From Thermus brockianus (GTDB lineage: Bacteria > Deinococcota > Deinococci > Deinococcales > Thermaceae): a DNA stretch of 64,000 nt. The stretch spans positions 1,426,001 to 1,490,000 of the forward strand of contig NZ_CP016312.1 in NCBI RefSeq assembly GCF_001880325.1, given 5' to 3'. Positions 47,645 to 55,273 of this stretch are shown in pieces (position 1 is the first letter of the stretch; the number at the start of each line of letters is the position of its first letter). A model generated the notes under the pieces. That model ran no database searches, was not told the origin of the DNA, and worked only from the letters and a program-made list of their open reading frames with translations. The position numbers were made by a program, and so were the translations under genes.

Positions 47645-48770
47645 CGCCGATCCCCTCCGCTTCCAGGAGGCGGCGGAGTGGTTCCGGGGCAAGGTGCCCC
47701 TCCTCAAGGGGGAGTGGGGCCAGCTCACCCAGGAGGCCCGGCGGCGGGCCTTCACCGCCGCCGGGGTGGCCCTCTTGGACCGCCTCGCCCTTCTCCACCA
47801 GAGCGTCCTCCGGGCCCTGGAGGAGGGGACGCCCCTGGAGGAGTGGCGGCAGGAGGCCCTGCGCGTCCTCGGGGGGAGGTGGAGCTACGGCCACCTGGAG
47901 ACCATCTTCCGCAACAACGTCCAGGCCGCCTACTCCGCCGGGAGGTGGGACCAGCTCCAGGACCCCGCCGTGCGGCGCTCCCACCCCTACCTCATGTACG
48001 ATGCCGTGCTGGACAGCCGCACCACGGAGATCTGCCGGGCCCGGGACGGGGTGGTGCGCCCGGCGGACGACCCGTGGTGGAGGTCCAACTGGCCCCCCCT
48101 CCACCACAACTGCCGGAGCGGGGTGCGGGCCCTCACCCGCGCGGAGGCCGAGCGCCGGGGCGTGGCCCGGGCCCTGCCCAGCGTCCCCCCGCAGGAGGGC
48201 TTCGGCCTCTCCCCGGCGGAGGAGGAGTGGGTGGAGGGCTACGCCAAGGGCCAAAGGGACGCCGCCCGCCTCCCCTGGGCGCCCGCCTTCGCCGGGGAGC
48301 CACCCACCTGGCGCTCCTACGGCCTACCTGAACGCCTGGACCCTACGCCCGCCCCCGGAGACCTCCTGCCCACGCTGGCGGAGGTGGGGGAGGCGCGCTT
48401 CCTCGCCCTCCTGGAGGAGCGCTTGGGAGGCCTCCCCGCCCTCCTCGTGGACCCCACGGGCCTCCCCGTGCTGGTGGACCGGGGGCTCGTGGGCCACCTC
48501 AAGGGGGATGGGCGGGAGCGCTTCCTCGCCTGGCTTCCAGACCTGGTGCGGACCCCGCAGGAGGTCTGGCTCCTCCCCCTTCAGCACGAGCGGCGAGTGG
48601 TCTTCCGCCAGCGGTACCTGAAGGTCTACCGGGAGGGGCGGGACCGGCACCTGGTCCTCTCGGCGGAGGTGCACCGGGGGGCCCTGGTAGCCCTGACCTT
48701 CGTGGAGTCTAGGGACTACGCCTATCTCCAAAACCAGCGGGTGGGGTTTCTCCGGTGGGTGGCCAAATAA
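47631..48770 (+). CDS. Mu gpF-like head morphogenesis protein with C-terminal PBECR-type nuclease domain
   Basis: 379 residues. The first ~190 match the gpF/SPP1 gp7 minor head family: LETIFRNNVQAAYSAGRWDQ, YDAVLDSRTTEICRARDGVVRPADDPWWRSNWPPLHHNCRSGVRAL. A linker is followed by about 105 residues (LVDRGLVGHLKGDGRERFLAWLPDLVRTPQEVWL...RQRYLKVYREGRDRHLVLSAEVHRGALVALTFVESRDYAYLQNQR) resembling the phage Barnase-EndoU-ColicinE5/D-RelE-like nuclease domains often fused to head proteins. It might be injected with DNA and cleave host RNA; catalytic residues were not verified. Confidence 0.8.
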   Translation: MWSVSADPLRFQEAAEWFRGKVPLLKGEWGQLTQEARRRAFTAAGVALLDRLALLHQSVLRALEEGTPLEEWRQEALRVLGGRWSYGHLETIFRNNVQAAYSAGRWDQLQDPAVRRSHPYLMYDAVLDSRTTEICRARDGVVRPADDPWWRSNWPPLHHNCRSGVRALTRAEAERRGVARALPSVPPQEGFGLSPAEEEWVEGYAKGQRDAARLPWAPAFAGEPPTWRSYGLPERLDPTPAPGDLLPTLAEVGEARFLALLEERLGGLPALLVDPTGLPVLVDRGLVGHLKGDGRERFLAWLPDLVRTPQEVWLLPLQHERRVVFRQRYLKVYREGRDRHLVLSAEVHRGALVALTFVESRDYAYLQNQRVGFLRWVAK

Positions 48771-48779
48771 AACGGGGAA

Positions 48780-48845
48780 CGCCCCCCTGGAGGGGCGCCC
48801 GTCCTGCACCGGGCTATCGGGAACCCAGGCCCAGCCCGGTGGGTT
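48780..48845 (+). other. structured intergenic RNA/DNA segment before the capsid operon
   Basis: Hairpin CGCCCC/GGGGCG (48780-48797), then CACCGGGC (48807-48814) pairing with GCCCGGTG (48834-48841), and an alternative pair AACCCA (48822-48827) with TGGGTT (48840-48845) that shares bases with it, so two exclusive folds are possible. No T-tract follows. Confidence 0.4.
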
Positions 48846-48865
48846 TGCCCTGATTCTAGCACCCC

Positions 48866-48894
48866 TTGTAGCGGAGTGCAAGGTGTGCTATCCT
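48866..48894 (+). promoter_or_regulatory. late promoter upstream of protease and capsid genes
   Basis: TTGTAG (48866-48871), exactly 17 nt, TATCCT (48889-48894). Transcription would start near 48901, only about 40 nt before a strong terminator. Confidence 0.65.
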
Positions 48895-48917
48895 AGAGCT
48901 AAGCTCGGATAACTCTA

Positions 48918-48942
48918 CCCCCGGGAAGCCCCGGGGGGTTTT
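48918..48942 (+). terminator. intrinsic terminator / attenuator directly after the late promoter
   Basis: CCCCCGGG-AAGC-CCCGGGGG, 8-bp perfect stem, then G and TTTT, eight bases before the protease ATG. With the promoter above it would release an RNA of about 42 nt unless transcription is antiterminated. Confidence 0.65.
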
Positions 48943-48950
48943 CGTGGACC

Positions 48951-50267
48951 ATGACACGGCATGCCCTGACCATCCCCGTCCCCGGGGGCGAGCCCCCCCG
49001 CGAGTTTCGCATCTTCCCCTTCGGTCGCGTGGAGACGACCAAGGGGGTCTTTCTCTTTGACCAGGAGGCGGCCCGCCGGGTGATGCAGGCCTGGCGGGAC
49101 TACGGCAACCGGCTCTCCATTGACTACGAGCACCAGGCCCTGGAGCCCGTGTCCAACGGCCCCGTCCCCGCCGCGGGGTGGTTTGACCTCGAGGTCCGGG
49201 AGGACGGCCTCTGGGCGGTGAACGTGGAGTGGACCCCGAGGGCTATGGAGCTTTTGCGCAACCGGGAGTACCGCTACTTCAGCCCCGCCTTCTACGTGGA
49301 CGAGGAGGGGCGCATCGTGGAGCTCATCAACCTCGCCCTCACCAACCTCCCGGCCACCAAGCGCATGGAGCCTCTGGTGGCGAAGGCGGTGGGGTTTGAG
49401 GCGGGTCCGGTCCACGAGGGCTCCTCGTGGGACGCGGACGCCGCCGTGGCCCGGGTCCGGCGCTGGGCCAGCCGGGACGGGAGCGGGGACAAGGAGACCA
49501 TAGACTGGGCGAGGTACCGCAAGGCTTTCGCCTGGTACGACGCCACGGACCCAGAGAGTTTCGGCTCCTACAAGCTCCCCCACCACGACGTGGTGGACGG
49601 GCGGCTTGTGGTGCACAAAAGGGGGGTCTACGCCGCCGCCGCCGTTCTGCAAGGGGCGCGTGGTGGCGTGGACATCCCAGAGGCGGAGCTGGAGGCGGTG
49701 AGGAGGCACATCGCGGCCCACTACCACCAGTGGGGCGAGAAGGCCCCCTGGGAGCGGGAGGAGACCAGGAGGACGAGGATGGAGAAGGTTCTGAGGCTTT
49801 TAGGGCTTAGGGAGGACGCTGGCGAGGCCGAGGCCGAAGCGGTTCTCCGCAGGCTCATGGCGTTCCCCGAGAGGGTCTTTGCCCTCACGGGGACGCGCCG
49901 GGAGGACGAGGCCGAGGCGGTTCTCCTGGCCTGGAAGCAGGCCCACGAGGAGCTGCCCCGGGTCCAGGAGCGGCTGGCCGCGCTGGAGGAGGAGCGGAGG
50001 AAGGAGCGGCTCGCCCGCCTCATTGAGGAGGGGAAGAGGGAGGGCAAGCTCACCCCGGCCATGCTCTCCTGGGCGGAGAGCCAGACTCCCGAGGCGCTGG
50101 AGGCGTTTTTGCGGGTGGCCCCCAGGGTGGTCCGGGCGAACGGTCTGGAAGAGCCGGAACCTGGTGGGCTGGACTGGAACCAGATGACGCCCGCTCAGCG
50201 GGCGGAGCTCTACAGGAAGGACCCCGAGGCCTACCGCGCCCTGCGGCGGAGGGCCCTCGGGTACTGA
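48951..50267 (+). CDS. Mu I-like prohead protease fused to scaffold region
   Basis: 438 residues. N-terminal ~170 match Mu gp32 (I) protease: RIFPFGRVETTKGVFLFDQEAARRVMQAW...LSIDYEHQALEP, AAGWFDLEVREDGLWAVNVEWTPRAMELLRNREYRYFSPAFYVDEEGRI. A middle segment (IDWARYRKAFAWYDATDPESFGSYKLPHHDVVDGRLVVHKRGVYAAAAVLQGARGGVDIPEAELEAVRRHIAAHYHQ) resembles a domain found in other prohead proteases. The C-terminal ~150 residues are charged coiled coil (ERLAALEEERRKERLARLIEEGKREG), typical of scaffolds. Cuts itself and scaffold during capsid maturation. Confidence 0.85.
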   Translation: MTRHALTIPVPGGEPPREFRIFPFGRVETTKGVFLFDQEAARRVMQAWRDYGNRLSIDYEHQALEPVSNGPVPAAGWFDLEVREDGLWAVNVEWTPRAMELLRNREYRYFSPAFYVDEEGRIVELINLALTNLPATKRMEPLVAKAVGFEAGPVHEGSSWDADAAVARVRRWASRDGSGDKETIDWARYRKAFAWYDATDPESFGSYKLPHHDVVDGRLVVHKRGVYAAAAVLQGARGGVDIPEAELEAVRRHIAAHYHQWGEKAPWEREETRRTRMEKVLRLLGLREDAGEAEAEAVLRRLMAFPERVFALTGTRREDEAEAVLLAWKQAHEELPRVQERLAALEEERRKERLARLIEEGKREGKLTPAMLSWAESQTPEALEAFLRVAPRVVRANGLEEPEPGGLDWNQMTPAQRAELYRKDPEAYRALRRRALGY

Positions 50268-50279
50268 GGAGGTAGTGAG

Positions 50280-51140
50280 ATGCCTGTGACCACTAGGAGC
50301 GACCTATTCATCCCCGAGGTGCTGGCCGACGCGGTGGCGGGCGCGTGGCCCGACCGCGTGGCCCTCTTGGGCACGGAGGCGGTGGTGGAGTCTCGCACCC
50401 TGCCCGGCGACGCCAAAGGCGGAGATAGGGTCAGGATTCCGTACTTCGGAGTCCTGGGCGAGTACGAGGTCGTGGGGGAGGGGCAATCCCTGACCCCCAC
50501 GAAGCTCACCATGACCACAGAGGAGGCCGTGGTGCAGCGGGCGGGGAAGTTGTTTGAGATAACCGCCTGGGCCCGCATGGCGGCCATGTACGCCGACCCC
50601 TACGCCGAAGCCACCCGCCAGCTCCTCGAGGGGGCTCGGCGGACCTTTGACCGGGCTCTGGTGGAAGCGGCTGCCTCCACCACGGGCGGAGGAGTCCAGA
50701 CGGTGAACGCCTCCTCCGGCACCATCTCCTACGACGCCATCGTGGACGCCCTGAGCGCCTTCGGCGAGAGCGAGGACTCCGTGGCCGCCGTCGTCATGCA
50801 CCCCAAAGTCTTGAACGACCTCCGCAAGGCGAAGAGCAACGACGGCATGCCCCTGTTCCTCAACCCCCAGGACGGTGGCCGCCCACGGGTGCTGGGCCTG
50901 CCCATCATCGTCTCCCGCCGGGCCCCGGTCATCAGCGGCACCCCCAACACCTACGTCACCCTCTTCGTGCGCCGCGGGGCCCTCGCCCTCTGGTACAACG
51001 GCACGCCGAGCATTGAGACGGACAAGGACATCGCCAGCGACACCCTCCTCGCCGCCGTGAACGTCTACTTCGTGGCCCACCGCTACTCCCGACTCCCCGG
51101 CGACACCGATCCTGTGGTGGTGCGGCTCGTGACCAGGTAG
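50280..51140 (+). CDS. major capsid protein (HK97 fold)
   Basis: 286 residues. Long N-terminal helix and E-loop region (VESRTLPGDAKGGDRVRIPYFGVLGEYEVVGEGQSLTPTKLTMTTEEAVVQRAGKLFEIT), spine-helix region with YADPYAEATRQLLEGARRTFDRALVEA, VVMHPKVLNDLRKAK and VLGLPIIVSRRAP, all typical of HK97-fold capsid proteins. Follows the protease by 12 nt with AGGAGGT before the ATG. Confidence 0.85.
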   Translation: MPVTTRSDLFIPEVLADAVAGAWPDRVALLGTEAVVESRTLPGDAKGGDRVRIPYFGVLGEYEVVGEGQSLTPTKLTMTTEEAVVQRAGKLFEITAWARMAAMYADPYAEATRQLLEGARRTFDRALVEAAASTTGGGVQTVNASSGTISYDAIVDALSAFGESEDSVAAVVMHPKVLNDLRKAKSNDGMPLFLNPQDGGRPRVLGLPIIVSRRAPVISGTPNTYVTLFVRRGALALWYNGTPSIETDKDIASDTLLAAVNVYFVAHRYSRLPGDTDPVVVRLVTR

Positions 51141-51142
51141 CC

Positions 51143-51412
51143 ATGGGGTACTTCGCTATTCGGCGCATGCGGGAGAGGCTGCAAGGAGCAGGAGCGCCCG
51201 AGCTCCCTCGGGAGGGTGCCCCCACCCCCGAGGGGCCTGCGGGAGGTACGCCCCTCCCCGAGGGCTTTCCCGCCCGTAGCCTCCTCCTCGCCAACGGATA
51301 CGCCACCCTGGAGGCGGTGCGGGAGGCCACGGACGAGGCCCTCCTGGGAGTGAAGGGCATCGGGCCGAAGCTCTTGGCGGAGATCAGGGATGCCCTACGC
51401 CAGCAGGGCTGA
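51143..51412 (+). CDS. small protein with helix-hairpin-helix C-terminus
   Basis: 89 residues. Pro/Gly-rich N-terminal half (GAPTPEGPAGGTPLPEG) and a C-terminal SLLLANGYATLEAVREATDEALLGVKGIGPKLLAEIRDAL, a tandem helix-hairpin-helix like that of the RNA polymerase alpha C-terminal domain. Between capsid and connector genes, it may be a capsid-associated or DNA-contact protein. Overlaps the next gene by 23 nt. Confidence 0.6.
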   Translation: MGYFAIRRMRERLQGAGAPELPREGAPTPEGPAGGTPLPEGFPARSLLLANGYATLEAVREATDEALLGVKGIGPKLLAEIRDALRQQG

Positions 51413-51782
51413 CCTGCGCGCCCTCGGGCTTCCCGAGGCGGTCCTGGCCTCCATCCCGGAGGCGGAGCAGGAGGCGGCCCTCGAGGCTGCCTCCGCCCTG
51501 GCGGACTCCTACCTCCGGGCCCGCTACGACCTCCCCCTCGCTTCCTGGGGGCGCGGGCTCACCCGGGCCGTGGCCCTCATCGCCGCCTACGACCTCATGA
51601 GCCGGAGGGGGTACGACCCCACCCGGCCCGGGCAGGAGAACCTGCGCATGCGCTATGAGGACGCCATCCGCTGGCTGGAGGGGGTGGCCGCAGGGAAGGT
51701 GGACCCCGGGGTAGAGGACGCTACCCCCGAGGTTTCCTCCACCGCCGTCCAGGCCGTGACCCGCGAGCGGAGGTGGCCGTGA
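51390..51782 (+). CDS. head-tail connector, Mu gp36-like (DUF1320)
   Basis: 130 residues; DUF1320 pattern YASRADLRALGLPEAVLASIPEAEQEAALEAASALADSYLRARYDLPLASWGRGLTRAVALIAAYDLMSRRGYDP. Located directly after the capsid gene as in Mu. Confidence 0.85.
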   Translation: MPYASRADLRALGLPEAVLASIPEAEQEAALEAASALADSYLRARYDLPLASWGRGLTRAVALIAAYDLMSRRGYDPTRPGQENLRMRYEDAIRWLEGVAAGKVDPGVEDATPEVSSTAVQAVTRERRWP

Positions 51783-52300
51783 GTGTGCGCGGGGATTTTG
51801 ACGAGCTGAAGCGGCTCCTGCGTGGCTTTGAACGGCTAACCCGGCCCGGGGCCCTGCGGGAGGTGTCCCGCGCGGCGGCGGAGGGGGCCATGAGCGCCCT
51901 CATGGACCGCTTCCGCACCGCCACCGACCCGTACGGGAGGGCGTGGCCGCCTTCTCTCCGGGCTCAGCTGGAGGGGGGGCAGACCCTCTCGGACACGGGC
52001 CGCCTGCGCCGCTCCTTCAGCGTCCAGAGCGTCACCGCTCGGGGGTTCGCCATCGGGACCAACGTGCGCTACGCCGCCGCCCACCAGTTCGGGGCGGTGA
52101 TCCGCCCCCGCCGCGCGCGCTACCTCCGCTTCCGCCTGGCCGGGGGGCGTGGGACGCGGAAGGGCGGGAGGGGGCGGTGGGTCACCGCTAGCCGGGTGGA
52201 GCTTCCCCCCCGGCCCTTCTTCCCCGAGGGGCGGGACCTCGGGGAGTACGCCGAGCGCATGCGCGAGGCCATCGCCGCGTGGTTGGAGGCCGAGCTGTGA
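51773..52300 (+). CDS. virion morphogenesis / tail completion protein (Mu gpG-like)
   Basis: 175 residues; FDELKRLLRGFERLTRPGALREVSRAAAEGAMSALMDRFRTATDPYGRAWPPSLRAQLEGGQTLSDTGRLRRSFSVQ and YAAAHQFGAVIRPRRARYLRFRL match the phage virion morphogenesis family, which joins head and tail. GTG start inside the previous gene. Confidence 0.8.
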   Translation: MAVSVRGDFDELKRLLRGFERLTRPGALREVSRAAAEGAMSALMDRFRTATDPYGRAWPPSLRAQLEGGQTLSDTGRLRRSFSVQSVTARGFAIGTNVRYAAAHQFGAVIRPRRARYLRFRLAGGRGTRKGGRGRWVTASRVELPPRPFFPEGRDLGEYAERMREAIAAWLEAEL

Positions 52301-52731
52301 TCGCGGAGTTCATCCAGGTCCTCGCCCAGGAGCTTCCCCCCGTGCCCATCTACGTGGGGCTCGCCGGGCTGGACGAGCACGCCCACCCGCCCCGTCTGGT
52401 GGTGGTGCCCGAGCGGGAGACCCTGGAGGCCTCCACCCAGTACACCTTCCCCGCGCCCACAGGCCGCCCCCTCTACGCCCGGCGGGTGCGCCTCTCCCTC
52501 TACCTCTGGGCCAGCGCCTACTCGGACGTGGAGGGGATGCTGGCGGAGGTCCTCACCGCTCTGCGGCGGCGGCTGGGCACCCTCGCCCAGCCGCGGGACG
52601 GGGAGTGGGTGGAGGGGGGAGCCATCGCCCTGGGGGTGGCCTACCGGCTGGGCCTCGAGGTGGTGGCCCCGGTGGAAGAGCGGGAGCAGTACGTAATCCT
52701 GGAGCAGTTAGCCATGCAGTGCGGAGGTTGA
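52297..52731 (+). CDS. probable tail terminator protein (Mu gp37/38 region)
   Basis: 144 residues, alpha/beta: IAEFIQVLAQELPPVPIYVGLAGLDEHAHPPRLVVVPERETLEAS...RRVRLSLYLWASAYSDVEGMLAEVLTALRRRL, the look of tail-terminator folds. GTG start overlapping the previous TGA (GTGA). Assignment rests largely on position before the sheath. Confidence 0.6.
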   Translation: MIAEFIQVLAQELPPVPIYVGLAGLDEHAHPPRLVVVPERETLEASTQYTFPAPTGRPLYARRVRLSLYLWASAYSDVEGMLAEVLTALRRRLGTLAQPRDGEWVEGGAIALGVAYRLGLEVVAPVEEREQYVILEQLAMQCGG

Positions 52732-52733
52732 GT

Positions 52734-52937
52734 ATGCCTAGGAAGGACGAGACCCAAGAGGTTCAGGAGGAGCCCCGGCGCCCCTACGAGGAGTGGGCGC
52801 GGGAGCTCGGCACCCCAGGGTGGCTCCTCGCCGCCGCCAAGACGAAGGCGGGATGGGCCCTGGGGCAGGAGGTGACCCGCAAGGAGTACGAGGCTGCCCT
52901 TGAGGCGGCCCAGGGGGAGGTGATCAGGAATGGCTAA
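52734..52937 (+). CDS. small tail-region protein of unknown function
   Basis: 67 residues; acidic N-terminus (KDETQEVQEEPRRPYEEW) then helix (PGWLLAAAKTKAGWALGQEVTRKEYEAALEAAQGEVI). Mu encodes a similar small acidic protein (gp38-like) before its sheath, which may be the counterpart. GGAGGT before the ATG; overlaps the sheath gene by 8 nt. Confidence 0.55.
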   Translation: MPRKDETQEVQEEPRRPYEEWARELGTPGWLLAAAKTKAGWALGQEVTRKEYEAALEAAQGEVIRNG

Positions 52938-54345
52938 CCTGCCCGGCGTGACCATAAACGTCCAGGACGGGAACCTGGGCGTCCTCCCGGCCCTGGGAGA
53001 GGGCGTGCACGTCAAGATCGGCGTGGCGAGCCAGGGGCCCGTGAACGAGGTGGTGGCCGTCTCCGACACCAAGCGGGCCAAAGAGGTCTTCGGCTCCGGT
53101 CCCCTCCTGGAGGCCATCGGCGTGGCCTTCGCCCAGGGGGCGGGGGCCATCTACGCGATCCGGGTGAACGCCAGCGTAGCCGGCTCAGTAGGGAGCGTCA
53201 CCAAAACGGGCACGGGTACAGGCACCCTGGCGGTAAGCGGCAACCCCTCCGACGCCTACGAGCTGGTGGTGCGCATCACCCGCACGGGGGCCCGTGGCAC
53301 CGCCGCCTTCATCTACTCCCTGGACGGCGGGGACAACTGGAGCCCGGAGATCGCCGTGCCCTCCAACGGCACGTACGTTCTGCAGGGGACGGGCCTAACC
53401 CTTACGTTCACCAACGGAGCCACAGAGCCTTCCTTTGCCGCAGGGGATGAGTTTCGGGCTAACACCACCGCCCCCGGCTATAGCCTGACCGACCTCAACG
53501 CTGCCATAGACGCCCTCTTCGGCCAGGCCCAGCTCCGCTACCAGTTCGTCCACGTTGTCGGGGCCGCCACCCCCACCGTGGCCGCCGCCGTGGACGCCCG
53601 CATGGGGGAGGCGGCCAGCCAGCACCGCTACATCTGGGCCATCCTGGACGCCGAGGACAAGACCGACAGTCAGCTGCGCACCGACTGGGCCTCCTTCGCC
53701 TCCACCCGGGTCGGGGTCGGGGCGGGGTACGCCGAGATCGCCTCCCCCATCACGGGGCGCGTGCACCGGAGGCCCATCTCCTGGCTATGGGCGGGACGCC
53801 GCGCCGCGCGCCCGGCCCAGGAGGACGTGGGCCGGGTGGCCTCGGGGCCCCTGGTGGGCGTGGTCCGGCTCCACCGGGACGAGTACGTGAGCCCCGGTCT
53901 GGACGAGGCCCGCTTCACCACGGCCCGCACCTACCCCGCCTACGCGGGGTACTACCTCACCCAGGGCCGCCTCATGGCCCCGCCCGGCTCGGACTTTGAG
54001 CTGGACCAGTACCGCTCCGTGATGGACCTGGCCTGCACCGTGGCGTACCAGGCGGGGCTTAGGTTCGTGAACGAGTCCATCCGCGTGGACCCCGCCACCG
54101 GGGGCATCGCCGAGAAGGACGCGGTGCGGGTGGAAGGGTACATCGCGGGGATGCTCAGAGCGGCTCTGAAGGGGAAGGTGAGCGAGATAGAGGGCCAGCC
54201 CGCCGTACGGGTGACGGTGGACCGCACGGAGAACATCCTCTCTTCCCGCCGCCTCCCCGTGTCCATCGCCGTCATCCCTCTGGGCTACGCCAAGTTCATC
54301 AGCGTGGAGATCGGGTTTGAGAACCCGGCGCTGAAGGTGGGGTGA
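52930..54345 (+). CDS. contractile tail sheath protein
   Basis: 471 residues. N-terminal GVTINVQDGNLGVLPALGEGVHVKIGVASQGPVNEVVAVSDTKRAKEVFGSGPLLEAIGVAF and C-terminal DAVRVEGYIAGMLRAALKGKVSEIEGQPAVRVTVDRTENILSSRRLPVSIAVIPLGYAKFISVEIGFENPAL match Mu gpL-type (DUF2586) sheath proteins. It makes the virus a myovirus-type particle. Confidence 0.85.
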   Translation: MANLPGVTINVQDGNLGVLPALGEGVHVKIGVASQGPVNEVVAVSDTKRAKEVFGSGPLLEAIGVAFAQGAGAIYAIRVNASVAGSVGSVTKTGTGTGTLAVSGNPSDAYELVVRITRTGARGTAAFIYSLDGGDNWSPEIAVPSNGTYVLQGTGLTLTFTNGATEPSFAAGDEFRANTTAPGYSLTDLNAAIDALFGQAQLRYQFVHVVGAATPTVAAAVDARMGEAASQHRYIWAILDAEDKTDSQLRTDWASFASTRVGVGAGYAEIASPITGRVHRRPISWLWAGRRAARPAQEDVGRVASGPLVGVVRLHRDEYVSPGLDEARFTTARTYPAYAGYYLTQGRLMAPPGSDFELDQYRSVMDLACTVAYQAGLRFVNESIRVDPATGGIAEKDAVRVEGYIAGMLRAALKGKVSEIEGQPAVRVTVDRTENILSSRRLPVSIAVIPLGYAKFISVEIGFENPALKVG

Positions 54346-54350
54346 TCTGA

Positions 54351-54788
54351 ATGGAGGTCAGGAACACCAAGCTCTACGACTTCTCCTCGGTGGAGATCAT
54401 GATTGACGGGGAGACCATCCCTGTGGACGCCGAGGTGGAGTACGCCGTGCCCGAGGTCCAGGAGGAGTACATCTACAAGGGGGGGAAGCCGGTGGGGCGC
54501 ACGCCGGGGATGGTGGAGCCGGTGGAGGTGACGGTCAAGCTCCCCAAGGACATCTACGACCAGCTCCTGGACAAGTGGGGGAACGGCTTCCAGGACAAGG
54601 AGGTGGACATCCAGGTGGTCTACGCCGGGACGGACGGGCAGACCACCGTGGACTTCATCCGGGCGTGGAGGCCTACGGGCGGGGGGAGCGTGTCCGTGTC
54701 CAAAGGCGCTGAGCCCGTCATGGTGGAGCTCAAGGGGAAGGCCCTCGAGGTCCTGCCCCGGTCCAAGGTCCCCTTCCGGGCCAAGTGA
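54351..54788 (+). CDS. tail tube protein
   Basis: 145 residues, all-beta, following the sheath as in Mu gp40: YDFSSVEIMIDGETIPVDAEVEYAVPEVQEEYIYKGGKPVGRTPGMVEPVEVTVKLPKDIYDQLLDKWGNGFQDKEVDIQVVYAG. Tube proteins of this family have such antiparallel-sheet patterns and conserved charged loops. Confidence 0.75.
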   Translation: MEVRNTKLYDFSSVEIMIDGETIPVDAEVEYAVPEVQEEYIYKGGKPVGRTPGMVEPVEVTVKLPKDIYDQLLDKWGNGFQDKEVDIQVVYAGTDGQTTVDFIRAWRPTGGGSVSVSKGAEPVMVELKGKALEVLPRSKVPFRAK

Positions 54789-54798
54789 GGAGGGGTAG

Positions 54799-55122
54799 AT
54801 GCCTGAGCTGAAACCCGCAGACGAGCAGGACCTCCTCCTGGAGCACGGGGAGGTCTACGTGGCCGAGGGGCGCTGGGGCAAGGCGTACTTCCGCCCACCC
54901 CAGGAGCCCGAATACAGCCGCTTCGTGGCTACCGCCGCCCGTGAGGGGGCGAACCTCTACGCGGCGCAGAAGACTCTGGTCCTGGACTGTCTCCTGAAAC
55001 CCTCGCGCGCTGAGTTCGCCGAGATCGTTCGCCAGCGGCCTGGGCTCGTGCCGCGCATTGCCACCGACCTCATCGCCCTGGCCCAGGACGAGGAGGCCCG
55101 GTTTCTGGCGCCGCTCGGTTGA
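54799..55122 (+). CDS. tail assembly chaperone, short form
   Basis: 107 residues (PELKPADEQDLLLEHGEVYVAEGRWGKAYFRPPQEPEYSRFVATAAREGANLYAAQKTLVLDCLLKPSRAEFAEIVRQRPGLVPRIATDLIALAQ). Position between tube and tape-measure genes and the overlap with a second frame identify it as the G-type tail chaperone (Mu gp41). Confidence 0.75.
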   Translation: MPELKPADEQDLLLEHGEVYVAEGRWGKAYFRPPQEPEYSRFVATAAREGANLYAAQKTLVLDCLLKPSRAEFAEIVRQRPGLVPRIATDLIALAQDEEARFLAPLG

Positions 55123-55273
55123 GGTCTACCAGCAAATCCTGAAGGAGCGGAACGTGGCCCTGGCCGCCAAGTGCCTCTTAGCCTACCGCAGGGGGGAGCG
55201 CTCCCCGGAGGCGGCGGCCGGGGCCATGCTGGAGGCCGCGAGCCACCTGGCCCTCATCCCCGACCGTGGATAA
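55058..55273 (+). CDS. frameshift extension of the tail assembly chaperone
   Basis: Open in the +1 (equivalently -2) frame relative to the short form, overlapping it by 65 nt and continuing after its stop with VEVYQQILKERNVALAAKCLLAYRRGERSPEAAAGAMLEAASHLALIPDRG. The only start codon in this frame is a TTG at 55058 without Shine-Dalgarno, so expression by ribosomal frameshifting into a G-T fusion is the likely route. Mu itself uses a -2 shift at this gene pair. No obvious slippery heptamer was recognised; the exact site is unknown. Confidence 0.6.
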   Translation: MPPTSSPWPRTRRPGFWRRSVEVYQQILKERNVALAAKCLLAYRRGERSPEAAAGAMLEAASHLALIPDRG

